NCBI GenBank assembly: GCA_019119775.1
Contig: DWWL01000063.1
Span: 1 to 45,234, forward strand
Length of the DNA: 45,234 bases
Direction of reading: 5' to 3'
Origin: Candidatus Lachnoclostridium pullistercoris
GTDB lineage: Bacteria > Bacillota > Clostridia > Lachnospirales > Lachnospiraceae
Part shown: piece by piece, positions 16,487 to 24,090 of the stretch
Layout: each line of letters starts with the position of its first letter
How positions within the stretch are numbered: position 1 is the stretch's first letter
Notes under the pieces: generated by a model
Told to the model about the DNA's origin: nothing
The model's database searches: none
Seen by the model: only the letters and a program-made list of their open reading frames with translations
Made by a program: the position numbers and the translations under genes

Positions 16487-17557
16487 CTACAGCTGTTCCC
16501 GCAAATTTTTAATGTTTTTCTCGATCTCACTCATGACTTCAAGAAAAGCTTTATCCCCTTTTCCCGTTGGATCCTCCAGTCCCCAGTCCAGCACTTTTTT
16601 CCCGGGAACGGCAGGACAGGCCGCATTGCAGCCCATGGAAATATAAAGATCCGCCTCCGGAATATCCGAAAACAGTTTGGAATACTGGTCCCTCTCCATA
16701 TCAATCCCGTACTCCCGCTTCATCAGTCTCACAGCGTCCTGATTGATCTGAGGCTTCACCTCTGTTCCCGCGGAAAAGCAGTCGCAGAAATCCGACAGAT
16801 ACTGTTTCCCAAGGGCCTCCGCAATCTGGCTTCTGCAGGAGTTGTGGACGCAGATAAACGCGATCTTCGGCCTTTTTTTGCAGAACGGGCACCGCTTTCC
16901 GATGCACTGGTTATTCTGGCCGCTGTAGGCGCAGCGGATCTTCGGCCGCTCCATGGAAATCCCCAGATATTCTTCCGCAAAATCCACCGCCTCGAGAATA
17001 GAGAGATAAGAATCCCTCTTGCAGCAGCGGGGACCTTCCACCTCGCCGATGGCTCCCAGAGCTCTGGACGTCATTTTGTGGGACAGCCCGAAATTTTCCT
17101 CCCCCAGAGGAGTCGATCCTGTCGCAATCGAGACAAACATTCCTGTGCTGATTCCCGCCCCGCAGGCGCCCCAGAACCCGCAGGCGCCGCCCGGGACCTG
17201 GCGGCCTCTGCTGTTCATCTCCGCCAGCGCTTTTTTCAGATCCAGCTTTCCGCCGGCATTCCGGTACGCTGTCAGAAGAGCCATCCCCACCATTATGTGA
17301 TGCTCCGGCCCGTGCATGTGGCAGAACGGCATGGCCATCATCCGGTTCAGGATCACCGCCGGATTTTTCGAGGTTTCTCTCAGACAGAGCCCGGCCAGCC
17401 TGTCCGTCCCCTGCATATGGCACTCACTGCAGACGTAATGTCCATTGACGCACCTGGTCCTGCTCCTCTCTTTTTTGCGGCAGAGCTCACACTCCATTTC
17501 CACATCCTCATCCAGATATTCCAGAGGCGCTCCGCAGATCAGACATTCTTCATTCAT
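16487..17557 (-). CDS. DUF5714-like domain fused to a low-molecular-weight phosphatase/arsenate reductase domain
   Basis: A 356-residue two-domain protein. The N-terminal part (about residues 1-228) is Cys-rich: CLICGA (6-9), CELC (23-26), [12 protein letters not shown] (36-47), [10 protein letters not shown] (79-88), [13 protein letters not shown] (123-135), and [13 protein letters not shown] at the end. It resembles the DUF5714 family. The C-terminal part (about 231-356) has the CX5R loop [16 protein letters not shown] (Cys236, Arg242) and [10 protein letters not shown], which fits the three-cysteine relay of ArsC-type arsenate reductases, then [11 protein letters not shown]. The start follows GGTGAG closely. 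It could reduce arsenate or act on another oxyanion or phosphoprotein; the first domain has no known role. Confidence 0.85.
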   Translation of the reverse strand: MNEECLICGAPLEYLDEDVEMECELCRKKERSRTRCVNGHYVCSECHMQGTDRLAGLCLRETSKNPAVILNRMMAMPFCHMHGPEHHIMVGMALLTAYRNAGGKLDLKKALAEMNSRGRQVPGGACGFWGACGAGISTGMFVSIATGSTPLGEENFGLSHKMTSRALGAIGEVEGPRCCKRDSYLSILEAVDFAEEYLGISMERPKIRCAYSGQNNQCIGKRCPFCKKRPKIAFICVHNSCRSQIAEALGKQYLSDFCDCFSAGTEVKPQINQDAVRLMKREYGIDMERDQYSKLFSDIPEADLYISMGCNAACPAVPGKKVLDWGLEDPTGKGDKAFLEVMSEIEKNIKNLREQL

Positions 17558-17588
17558 ATTTCTCACCATCATCCTTTTTTCTAACCCA

Positions 17589-17617
17589 ATTATAACAAAG
17601 TCTCCCCGGCCCTTCAA
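17589..17617 (-). promoter_or_regulatory. Promoter of the DUF5714-ArsC gene
   Basis: On the minus strand TTGAAG (17612-17617) and a perfect TATAAT (17589-17594) are separated by 17 bp, about 32 bp upstream of the start codon. Confidence 0.7.
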
Positions 17618-17628
17618 TCGGAATGGGG

Positions 17629-17682
17629 AGAAGAAAAAAGGATGCCCCCGCCGTGGATGGAAATTCGCGGCCGGGACATCCC
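17629..17682 (-). terminator. Terminator of the P-type ATPase gene
   Basis: On the minus strand GGATG-T-CCC pairs with GGG-G-CATCC around an inner GC-rich stem. It is followed by CTTTTTTCTTC. It begins about 20 bp after the ATPase stop. Confidence 0.75.
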
Positions 17683-17698
17683 AGAATGATCTTTAATT

Positions 17699-20326
17699 TT
17701 ATTTCATACTTTCCCGGATCGTCTTCACCGCCTGAATGATCAGGGTAGGAACAACGGCAAAGATCACGATGGTAAGCAGCTGACGGATGGACAGATCCGC
17801 CACGGAAAACAGGCTCTGCAGGCCGGGAACAAACAGCACCGCCGCCAGAAGGACCACACCGGCCTCGAAGGCCATAATGCTCCAAGGATTGCTGCGCAGT
17901 CCCAGACGGATGATGGAATGTTTGCTTCTGCAGTTAAAGCCGTGGAACAGTCTGGCGAGAGTCAGAGTGGCAAAGGCCATGGTGCTGGCCACTGCCTGAT
18001 TTCCGGGCGCCCCCATAAATCCAGGCTTATAGAGTCCTGTGTAGTAGGAGAGCATAGTGCACACGGCGATAATGGCTCCCTGCACGCCGATGTCCGTCAG
18101 GAATTCTCTGGTGAGAATGCCTTCCTTCGGATCTCTGGGCGGCTGCTCCAAAAGGCCCGCCTCCGCCGGCTCCATACCGATGGCAATGGCCGGAAGAGAG
18201 TCTGTCAGCAGGTTGATGAACAGCAGGTGAACCGGGGCAAACGGCACCGGAAGTCCCATGAGTGAGGTGTAGAGCACGCTCAGGATTCCCGCCATATTTC
18301 CGGAGAGCAGGAATTTGATGGAGTTTTTAATATTCCGGTACACATTCCGGCCGTTGGCCACTGCCTTGATGATGGTGGCAAAATTGTCGTCCGCCAGGAT
18401 CATGGCCGCCGCATCCTTGGAAACCTCCGTGCCGGTGATTCCCATGGCCACGCCGATGTCCGCTTTCTTTAAGGCCGGCGCATCGTTGACGCCGTCTCCC
18501 GTCATGGCCACAATGCGGCCTTTATTCTGCCATGCCTCCACAATCCGGATCTTGTGCTCCGGGGAAACTCTGGCGTAGACGGAAATGTGCTCCAGTTTCT
18601 CGGAGAGCTCTTTGTCGTCCATCTGATCCAGCTCCAGGCCCTCAACTGCCAGATCGCCCTCGTCCAGGATTCCGATCTTCTTCGCGATCGCTGACGCGGT
18701 CACTTTGTGGTCGCCGGTGATCATCACCGGCTTGATTCCCGCTTTTTTCGCATTGAGAACGGCTGTTCTCGACTCCGGGCGGGGCGGGTCCATCATGGCC
18801 GTCAGACCGATAAAGGTGTAGTCTTCCTCACTGTCCAGCGTGAGCGCTTCCCCTTCTTTCATTTCCCGGAAGGCGAAGGCCAGCACCCGCAGGCCCTGTT
18901 TGGAAAATTCCATGTTCTGGGACACGATCTTCTGGCGGTCAGATTCCAGCACCGGCCGGATTCCGGAGGAGGTCATGATCTTCGTGATCCTGGGCAGCAG
19001 CACGTCCACAGCTCCCTTGGTCAGCAGAGTATCCTTTCCGAAAATCATGTGGCGGGTACTCATCAGCTTCCGGTCAGAATCAAAGGGGATCTCTCCCGTT
19101 CTGGGCAGCTCGCCCCGGACCACAGTTTCGTCGATCCCGGCTTTCCGTCCCATCTCGATCAGGGCAAACTCTGTGGGATCGCCGATCATTTTTCCATCGG
19201 TGAACGCAGCGTCATTTGCCAGAAGAGCCGCATATAACAGATACTGGGACACTTCTCCGCGGTTTTTCAGATCGTCTGAGGACCACAGCTTATCGTCCAT
19301 ATAGATCTGCTGCACGGTCATTTTATTCTGAGTCAGGGTTCCTGTCTTGTCCGAGCAGATGACGGACACGCAGCCCAGGCTCTCCACCGCCTTCAGATCC
19401 TTGATAATGGCGTGCTCAGCGGCCATTTTCTGTGTTCCCATGGCCTGCACAATGGTGACGATGGATCCCAGGGCCTCAGGAATGGCCGCCACAGCCAGAG
19501 CCACGGCAAACATCAGGGAATCCAGCACCGGCATTCTGCGGTACAGGCTCAGGAGAAATACCAGGGCGGAGATCACCATGATCACCGCTGCCAGCTTGCT
19601 GCTGAACTGATCCAGGCTCACCTGCAGAGGCGTTTTCTTCTCCTTCGTCGCGTTCATCAGGGAGGCGATCTTGCCGATCTCTGTGTTCATTCCCGTTCCC
19701 GTCACCAGAACCACGCCGCGGCCCAGCGTTACCAGAGAGCTGGAAAATACCATGTTGACCTGATCGGCTAACGCCACCTTATCCTCATTTAACTGCACCG
19801 CCTTCTTATCCACGTTGGTGGACTCGCCGGTGAGAGAGCTTTCATTTACCTGCAGGGAATAGCTCTCCAGCACACGGCCGTCCGCCACCACCAGATCTCC
19901 GGCTTCCAGCAGAAGAATGTCTCCGGGAACGACATCCCTGGAATCCACCTCCATCTTTTTTCCGTCCCGCATCACCCTCGCAATGGGGGAGGAAAGGGAT
20001 TTTAAGCTGTCCAGGGATTTCTCAGCCTTCTCATGCTGGATGGTTCCCAGGATCGCGTTCATGATGATGACGGCGAAAATTACCACCGTGCTCTCCACGT
20101 TTCCGGACACCATGGAAATCAGGGCTGCCACGATCAGGATGATCACCAGGAGGTCTTTAAACTGTTCCAGGAACACCTGAAACGCGCTTTTCTTCTTCGC
20201 CTCCTGAAGAGCGTTCGCACCGTGCTCCCGCAGCCTGTCCTGCGCCTGCGCTTCGGTCAGTCCCTCCTTCCCCACCTGCTGAGACTGCAGCGCTTCGTCT
20301 TCCGACATTTGATACCATGCTCTCAT
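17699..20326 (-). CDS. P-type (P2A) cation ATPase, probable manganese (or calcium) exporter
   Basis: An 875-residue ATP-driven cation pump of the SERCA/PMCA-like P2A group. It has the cation-transporter N-terminal segment (about 1-70) and the actuator motif LTGES near residue 167. The M4 motif AIPEAL is followed by the phosphorylation site CSDKTGTLTQ. The hinge MTGDGVNDAPALKKADIGVAMG and the M6 segment FINLLTDSLPAIAIGMEP are also seen. Such proteins are usually annotated as calcium pumps. Here a yybP-ykoY-type leader precedes it, and that riboswitch class responds to Mn2+, so manganese export is the better guess. The start follows GAGAGGAGAG. It is transcribed alone, with its own terminator. 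Confidence 0.93.
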   Translation of the reverse strand: MRAWYQMSEDEALQSQQVGKEGLTEAQAQDRLREHGANALQEAKKKSAFQVFLEQFKDLLVIILIVAALISMVSGNVESTVVIFAVIIMNAILGTIQHEKAEKSLDSLKSLSSPIARVMRDGKKMEVDSRDVVPGDILLLEAGDLVVADGRVLESYSLQVNESSLTGESTNVDKKAVQLNEDKVALADQVNMVFSSSLVTLGRGVVLVTGTGMNTEIGKIASLMNATKEKKTPLQVSLDQFSSKLAAVIMVISALVFLLSLYRRMPVLDSLMFAVALAVAAIPEALGSIVTIVQAMGTQKMAAEHAIIKDLKAVESLGCVSVICSDKTGTLTQNKMTVQQIYMDDKLWSSDDLKNRGEVSQYLLYAALLANDAAFTDGKMIGDPTEFALIEMGRKAGIDETVVRGELPRTGEIPFDSDRKLMSTRHMIFGKDTLLTKGAVDVLLPRITKIMTSSGIRPVLESDRQKIVSQNMEFSKQGLRVLAFAFREMKEGEALTLDSEEDYTFIGLTAMMDPPRPESRTAVLNAKKAGIKPVMITGDHKVTASAIAKKIGILDEGDLAVEGLELDQMDDKELSEKLEHISVYARVSPEHKIRIVEAWQNKGRIVAMTGDGVNDAPALKKADIGVAMGITGTEVSKDAAAMILADDNFATIIKAVANGRNVYRNIKNSIKFLLSGNMAGILSVLYTSLMGLPVPFAPVHLLFINLLTDSLPAIAIGMEPAEAGLLEQPPRDPKEGILTREFLTDIGVQGAIIAVCTMLSYYTGLYKPGFMGAPGNQAVASTMAFATLTLARLFHGFNCRSKHSIIRLGLRSNPWSIMAFEAGVVLLAAVLFVPGLQSLFSVADLSIRQLLTIVIFAVVPTLIIQAVKTIRESMK

Positions 20327-20365
20327 CGCCTAACTCTCCTCTCTATTCTTTATATGGTATGAACG

Positions 20366-20530
20366 AAAAAAGACTTTTCATGCGTAAATTGTACAAACTT
20401 CCTTGTACACGCCACGCATGAAAAGTCTTGTAATCCCAACAGAATCAGGATATGCCCCACCAGGCCAACCGGCCGCGCATGTTGACGAGGCATTTAAACT
20501 ACTCCCTTTTCGTATTCGGTTTTCGTTTCG
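20366..20530 (-). promoter_or_regulatory. yybP-ykoY-type Mn2+ riboswitch leader of the P-type ATPase
   Basis: On the minus strand the leader contains AAAAGGGAGTAG (conserved core 20499-20506), CGTCAACA (20480-20487) and AAGACTTT (20422-20429). The order and spacing match the yybP-ykoY class. The last segment is also the 5' arm of a perfect 16-bp terminator stem (20414-20429 with 20370-20385, 28-nt loop), followed by TTTTTT. The aptamer's 3' strand thus competes with the terminator, a typical transcriptional ON switch. An open frame crossing the leader (20378-20578) is taken as non-coding. Class assignment is from memory of the consensus. Confidence 0.8.
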
Positions 20531-20536
20531 TAAGAC

Positions 20537-20565
20537 AGTATATGCAATTTCCGGCGGAATTGCAA
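20537..20565 (-). promoter_or_regulatory. Promoter of the riboswitch-ATPase transcript
   Basis: On the minus strand TTGCAA (20560-20565), a 17-bp spacer and TATACT (20537-20542). It places the transcription start about 24 bp before the conserved GGGAGTAG of the riboswitch. Confidence 0.7.
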
Positions 20566-20669
20566 GCCCTTTTTTCAATTTTTACAGAACTTTTATTTTC
20601 GGCGGGCAAAGAGGCGGGCCGGCTGGCCCGGGTGCCCTTCCGGCGGGGCGGCAGGCATTTTTCCGCCTC

Positions 20670-20698
20670 TTGTTTTTTGACAGAAGATGGGCTATACT
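20670..20698 (+). promoter_or_regulatory. Probable luxS promoter
   Basis: TTGTTT (20670-20675), a 17-bp spacer and TATACT (20693-20698), 63 bp upstream of the luxS start and divergent from the riboswitch promoter. Confidence 0.55.
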
Positions 20699-20761
20699 GT
20701 CACTTATAAAATGTTCCGGCCGCTCACGGCGGCCCGCATGTTCAGAAGAGGAGAATGCCCT

Positions 20762-21241
20762 ATGGAGAAAATCACCAGCTTTACCATTGACCACTTAAGA
20801 CTGCTCCCCGGCGTGTACGTGTCCAGAAAGGACCCGGCAGGCGGCGCAGTGATCACCACCTTTGATCTGCGCATGACCCGCCCCAACAATGAGCCGGTCA
20901 TGAATACGGCGGAAATGCACGCCATTGAACATCTGGGAGCCACCTTCCTGCGCAATCACCCGGTTTATGGCAGTAAAGTCATCTATTTCGGCCCCATGGG
21001 CTGCCGCACCGGCTTCTACCTGCTGCTCTGCGGTGATTTCGAGTCTGTGGACATTGTGCCCCTGATGGTGGAAATGTTTGAGTTTATCCGGGACTTTGAA
21101 GGAGAAATCCCCGGCGCCCAGCCGAAGGACTGCGGCAATTATCTGGATATGAACCTTCCCATGGCAAAATATCTTGCCAGAAAGTATCTGGACGAGGTGC
21201 TTTACGATATTGACGATGAGCGCCTGGTCTACCCGGAGTAA
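20762..21241 (+). CDS. luxS: S-ribosylhomocysteine lyase (AI-2 synthase)
   Basis: Cleaves S-ribosylhomocysteine to homocysteine and DPD, the precursor of autoinducer-2, in the activated methyl cycle. The 159-residue protein begins MEKITSFTIDHLRLLPGVYV. It has the metal-binding HAIEHLGATFLRN motif (HxxEH, about residues 52-56), the GPMGCRTGFYLL segment with the catalytic Cys, and the conserved DCGNYLDMNL near residue 125 with the third metal ligand region. The ATG at 20762 follows AGAGGAGA. A longer upstream frame lacks similarity. It is monocistronic with a strong terminator. Confidence 0.97.
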   Translation: MEKITSFTIDHLRLLPGVYVSRKDPAGGAVITTFDLRMTRPNNEPVMNTAEMHAIEHLGATFLRNHPVYGSKVIYFGPMGCRTGFYLLLCGDFESVDIVPLMVEMFEFIRDFEGEIPGAQPKDCGNYLDMNLPMAKYLARKYLDEVLYDIDDERLVYPE

Positions 21242-21253
21242 GGGGGATCACAG

Positions 21254-21302
21254 AAAAGGGACTGCGAAAAATGAGAAATCATCTTTTCACAGTCCCTTTT
21301 TT
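21254..21302 (+). terminator. Terminator of luxS
   Basis: AAAAGGGACTG-GAAAA pairs with TTTTC-CAGTCCCTTTT with one bulge on each side. The T tail continues past the stem. It lies 12 bp after the stop. Confidence 0.9.
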
Positions 21303-21336
21303 CGGATCTATACTGCTTTCTTTTCAGGACCCACGC

Positions 21337-23436
21337 TCAGACTGCAGGGGCAGTTTCCTTTTCCGCTGTCAGTCCCGTTTTCTTTTCTGCTGTTGATCCC
21401 GCTTCCTTTCCTTCCGCAGATTTCACTTTCTTCTCTTCTGCAGACTCTGCTTTCTTTTCTTCAGCGGGCTCCGCCTTCTTTTGCGCAGCTTCGGCAGCAG
21501 CTTTCACCGCTGCCGCCTTTTCTTTTTTCCCTTCTGCCGCGGATTTTTTCTTTCCGCCGGAAGGTTTCTCTTTCTTTTCTGTTTCGGTTTCCGGCATTTT
21601 CTTTCCCACCAGCACCACGATGCTCCTGGGCGCCGCCATAAAGCGCTTCTGGTCTTTTACAGCCTTCTCTTCGCCCTCGGAATAGAATCCGTTGGCGCCG
21701 GCGTCGTCAGAATTGACCGCTACCAGCCATTTCCGGTCCTTTGGAAGATGGGGAAGGGCAAACTCATGAGGCTCCCAGTGCATATTGTAGATCACATAGA
21801 AGAAGTCGTCTGCGGTCCCGTCCGGCTTCAGACCGTACTCTCCGCAGTAGAGCACGCCCAGCTGCCGCCTGAAATTCTCAAACTCCGGGCACCATGCCTT
21901 CACTCCATGGAAGGAAACATCCGGATAGCCGCACACTTTATAGTCCATCACCTTCGGCTCCCCGCTCATGTGGAACATGGGATGGGCTTTCCGGAATCCA
22001 ATGAGGAACTTCACAAAATCGTGAATGTCGCTGTTGGTCTTTAACAGGTTCCAGTTGAGCCATGAGGTCTCATTGTCCTGGCAGTAGGCATTGTTGTTGC
22101 CGCCCTGGGAATTGCCGAATTCATCTCCCGCCATCAGAAGAGGCGTTCCCTGGCTCAAAAATACCAGCAGCAGGGCATTGCGGATCTGCTTTTTCCGCAT
22201 TTCCAGAACTTTTTTCTTTCTCGTCGGGCCTTCCACCCCGCAGTTCCAGCTGTAGTTGCTGTCCGTGCCGTCGCGGCCATTCTCCCCGTTGGCCTCATTG
22301 TGCTTCCGGTCATAGGAAACCATGTCCATCAGGGTAAAACCGTTGGTGGAGGCGATGTAATTTATGGCGGCGCTGTCCTTCGGATTCCTCTTTAAGCGGA
22401 AGACCAGCTGGTTGATCTGACCTTCGTCTCCCTTTAACAGCCGGCGGCTGTCCTCCAGAAATCCGTCGTTATACTCGCCCAGATGTCTGACGCGGCCTCC
22501 GTCCACCCCATCCCAGGAGAGGGCGATGAGCTTTGTCCTGCTTAAAAACGGATCTTCTCCAATGAGCTTTAAAGGCGCGTTTCCCACCAGATGGACGCCG
22601 TCCACATGGTAGTGCTCCACCCAGCTGCGCACCGCGTCCAGAGCAAACACAGGGCTCTCTGCGCCGGTAAAATAAAGCTCCACGATAATCTCCAGTCCCG
22701 CCTTATGAAGGGACTTCACCAGTTCTTTAAACTCCTTAACCGGATGTTTCTCCCTGCCGGAGCTGTAGGACGCCTTCGGTGCAAACACACAGCTTTTGCC
22801 ATACCCCCAGTAATTGAGCTTTCCCGTGGGCTCCTCTCTCACATAAGGATGTTTTCCGGCGCCCTCCGGCACCATCACTTCTTCAAACTCCACAGGAGGC
22901 AGAAGCTCCACCGCTGTGACCCCCAGATCTTTCAGATAGGGAATCTTCTCCGCAATAGCTGAAAACGTGCCGTGTTCTTCCGTTCCCGAAGAAGAATGCT
23001 TGGTAAAGCCCCGCACATGAAGCCGATAAATCACTGTATCTTCATATGGAATCTCCAGGGGTCTGTCCCCTTCCCAGTCAAATTCTTCCTGCTCCAGAGG
23101 AGTCTTAAGGGGCTTTTTCACCTGTGTCAGACTGCCCCATTTGTCTCTGCCGTCAAACGACAGGCCGTAGGGATCCGCCTGGAGCGTTCCGTCCGCCTCG
23201 TAGGCGTACTCCAGTCCCTGAAAATCTCCGCCGGTGAGGGTCATGTTCCACACGTCACCCGTCTTGTCCTCCTCGCGGAAGAAAATCTTCTGCACCGGTT
23301 TTTCCCTGCCCGCCCGGTAAAGCACCAGCGCGCAGCTTTCCTTCCCGGCTGTGGTGGCGAAGTGATAGCCTCCCCTGACCTTTACGGCCCCCAGCGGGTA
23401 CCATTTTTTATTTTCTGATATATAAAAATCTCCCAT
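21337..23436 (-). CDS. GH13 glycogen-debranching-like protein lacking catalytic residues
   Basis: A 699-residue protein with the layout of isoamylase/GlgX-type GH13 enzymes. A carbohydrate-binding N-terminal domain (about 1-125) is followed by YRLHVRGFTKH and LGVTAVELLPP, then a barrel and a C-terminal sheet domain. The catalytic regions are degenerate. Region II reads VDGVHLVGN (about 278-286) instead of GFRFD. Region III reads TKLIALSWD (about 301-309) instead of an E-P-W-D form. Region IV reads STNGFTL (about 363-369) instead of AHDGFTL. Region I lacks its Asp/His. The last ~70 residues are a Lys/Glu/Ala repeat tail. It is probably a non-catalytic glucan-binding or regulatory protein. AGGAGG precedes the ATG. 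Confidence 0.85.
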   Translation of the reverse strand: MGDFYISENKKWYPLGAVKVRGGYHFATTAGKESCALVLYRAGREKPVQKIFFREEDKTGDVWNMTLTGGDFQGLEYAYEADGTLQADPYGLSFDGRDKWGSLTQVKKPLKTPLEQEEFDWEGDRPLEIPYEDTVIYRLHVRGFTKHSSSGTEEHGTFSAIAEKIPYLKDLGVTAVELLPPVEFEEVMVPEGAGKHPYVREEPTGKLNYWGYGKSCVFAPKASYSSGREKHPVKEFKELVKSLHKAGLEIIVELYFTGAESPVFALDAVRSWVEHYHVDGVHLVGNAPLKLIGEDPFLSRTKLIALSWDGVDGGRVRHLGEYNDGFLEDSRRLLKGDEGQINQLVFRLKRNPKDSAAINYIASTNGFTLMDMVSYDRKHNEANGENGRDGTDSNYSWNCGVEGPTRKKKVLEMRKKQIRNALLLVFLSQGTPLLMAGDEFGNSQGGNNNAYCQDNETSWLNWNLLKTNSDIHDFVKFLIGFRKAHPMFHMSGEPKVMDYKVCGYPDVSFHGVKAWCPEFENFRRQLGVLYCGEYGLKPDGTADDFFYVIYNMHWEPHEFALPHLPKDRKWLVAVNSDDAGANGFYSEGEEKAVKDQKRFMAAPRSIVVLVGKKMPETETEKKEKPSGGKKKSAAEGKKEKAAAVKAAAEAAQKKAEPAEEKKAESAEEKKVKSAEGKEAGSTAEKKTGLTAEKETAPAV

Positions 23437-23453
23437 GTTTCCTCCTAAGACTG

Positions 23454-23509
23454 CTGCGCCGCAATCTTCTCCGCCAGATCGCTCAGATACATCCAGCGGT
23501 CCATTTTTT
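23454..23509. repeat. 56-bp direct repeat, left copy (old ABC-F 3' end)
   Basis: This segment is identical over 56 bp to 24756-24811. On the minus strand it encodes the ABC-F C-terminus [17 protein letters not shown], then QS and TAG (23445-23447), only 8 bp before the GH13-like start. It therefore looks like the original ABC-F gene end, stranded by an insertion. Together with the other copy it bounds about 1.25 kb of unrelated DNA. Confidence 0.9.
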
Positions 23510-23538
23510 GTCCGGAACTGTGTCCTTTATCATTTAAC

Positions 23539-23567
23539 ATTATAAGGGATATCTTTGAAATTTTCCA
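23539..23567 (-). promoter_or_regulatory. Minus-strand promoter in the insertion, facing the GH13-like gene
   Basis: On the minus strand TGGAAA (23562-23567), a 17-bp spacer and a perfect TATAAT (23539-23544). Transcription would run through the stranded ABC-F end into the GH13-like gene about 100 bp away. Confidence 0.55.
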
Positions 23568-23671
23568 TTGTTTTTCATTGTGCCGCCGCGGCTGCTCACC
23601 CGTTCCAAGAAAGCATCTTCCGCGCTGTCTGAAGCCATTTTTTCCTGCTATCCGAAGCTGCTTTTCCCTTC

Positions 23672-23700
23672 TTGACATATTTTCACGCACCGCATATAAT
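23672..23700 (+). promoter_or_regulatory. Perfect consensus sigma-A promoter of the small RNA
   Basis: TTGACA (23672-23677), a 17-bp spacer and TATAAT (23695-23700): both hexamers match consensus fully. This is the strongest promoter in the window. Confidence 0.92.
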
Positions 23701-23706
23701 AATATC

Positions 23707-23878
23707 ATCAGGCGGGCAACATCGTGTGCCTGTCCAAGCGTTGAAGCATGACAGCGTACCGGAAAGCCTTGTTATGCGGAGCTTTCAGTAGGGGTTAAGC
23801 AGCAACCTCAAACCGGGGTAGGCTTTGCCGAAAGAAAATGCTTAAAACCGTCTTGCATCAAATGCAGGGCGGTTTTTT
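23707..23878 (+). ncRNA. Structured small RNA of unknown family, about 170 nt
   Basis: A transcript from about 23707 to the terminator at 23846-23878 contains no convincing ORF. By eye it folds into several helices. GGCGGGCA (23711-23718) pairs with TGCCTGTC (23727-23734). A long-range stem AAGCGTT (23736-23742) with AATGCTT (23837-23843) closes a multi-branch region. Inside it, hairpins GAAAGC/GCTTTC (23762-23767, 23781-23786) and GGGGTT/AACCTC (23791-23796, 23804-23809) form, plus a short GGC-TTT-GCC. It does not contain the signatures of SRP RNA, tmRNA, T-box, SAM, GEMM or lysine riboswitches. It could be a riboswitch-like leader for the downstream gene, an RNA antitoxin, or a known clostridial RNA that I did not recognise (raiA should be tested). 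Confidence 0.8.
23846..23878 (+). terminator. Terminator of the small RNA
   Basis: AACCGTCTTGCAT pairs with ATGCAGGGCGGTT over all 13 positions, including G-U pairs. The loop is CAA and the tail is TTTTTT. It separates the RNA from the PBECR4-like gene by about 210 bp. Confidence 0.92.
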
Positions 23879-23882
23879 ATTT

Positions 23883-23903
23883 AACAGGGGACTTCATTTC
23901 CTG
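23883..23903. repeat. Short dyad also found at 38493-38513
   Basis: AACAGGGGAC-N4-TTTCCTG with the same spacing occurs here and between topB and the SIMPL gene. The arms CAGGGGA and TTTCCTG can pair with two G-U pairs. The rest of 23904-24075 holds GC-rich inverted segments (GGCCG/CGGCC) but nothing else recognised. Confidence 0.5.
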
Positions 23904-24090
23904 CTATAAAAGCCTTCGGCCGTTGCCGCTTACGATAAAGCCGGCGGCCGCTGCCGAACCTGCCCAGGCCGTCATTTCATTCAACGGCCGGCAATGCCAG
24001 GAAGCTGTCCGCGGCGTTTTCTGCGGACGGAGAAGAACTTTCCCTATCTGATCCCACATCTTTTACTCATATCTTTCAGGAGAAATCAAT

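Noticed and set aside
20378-20578. Minus-strand 66-codon frame upstream of the P-type ATPase
   Set aside because: It spans the riboswitch core and part of the terminator. The promoter lies inside the frame, so it cannot be fully transcribed from it.
23445-23708. Minus-strand 87-codon frame ending in the ABC-F C-terminus
   Set aside because: Only the end matches ABC-F. The rest is insertion DNA without a ribosome-binding site. It is the stranded gene end in an accidental open frame.
23707-23878. SRP RNA, tmRNA, T-box or a common riboswitch as identity of the small RNA
   Set aside because: The GGAAGGAAGCA-type SRP loop, tmRNA ends, T-box GGTGG bulge, and SAM, lysine or GEMM core phrases are all absent.
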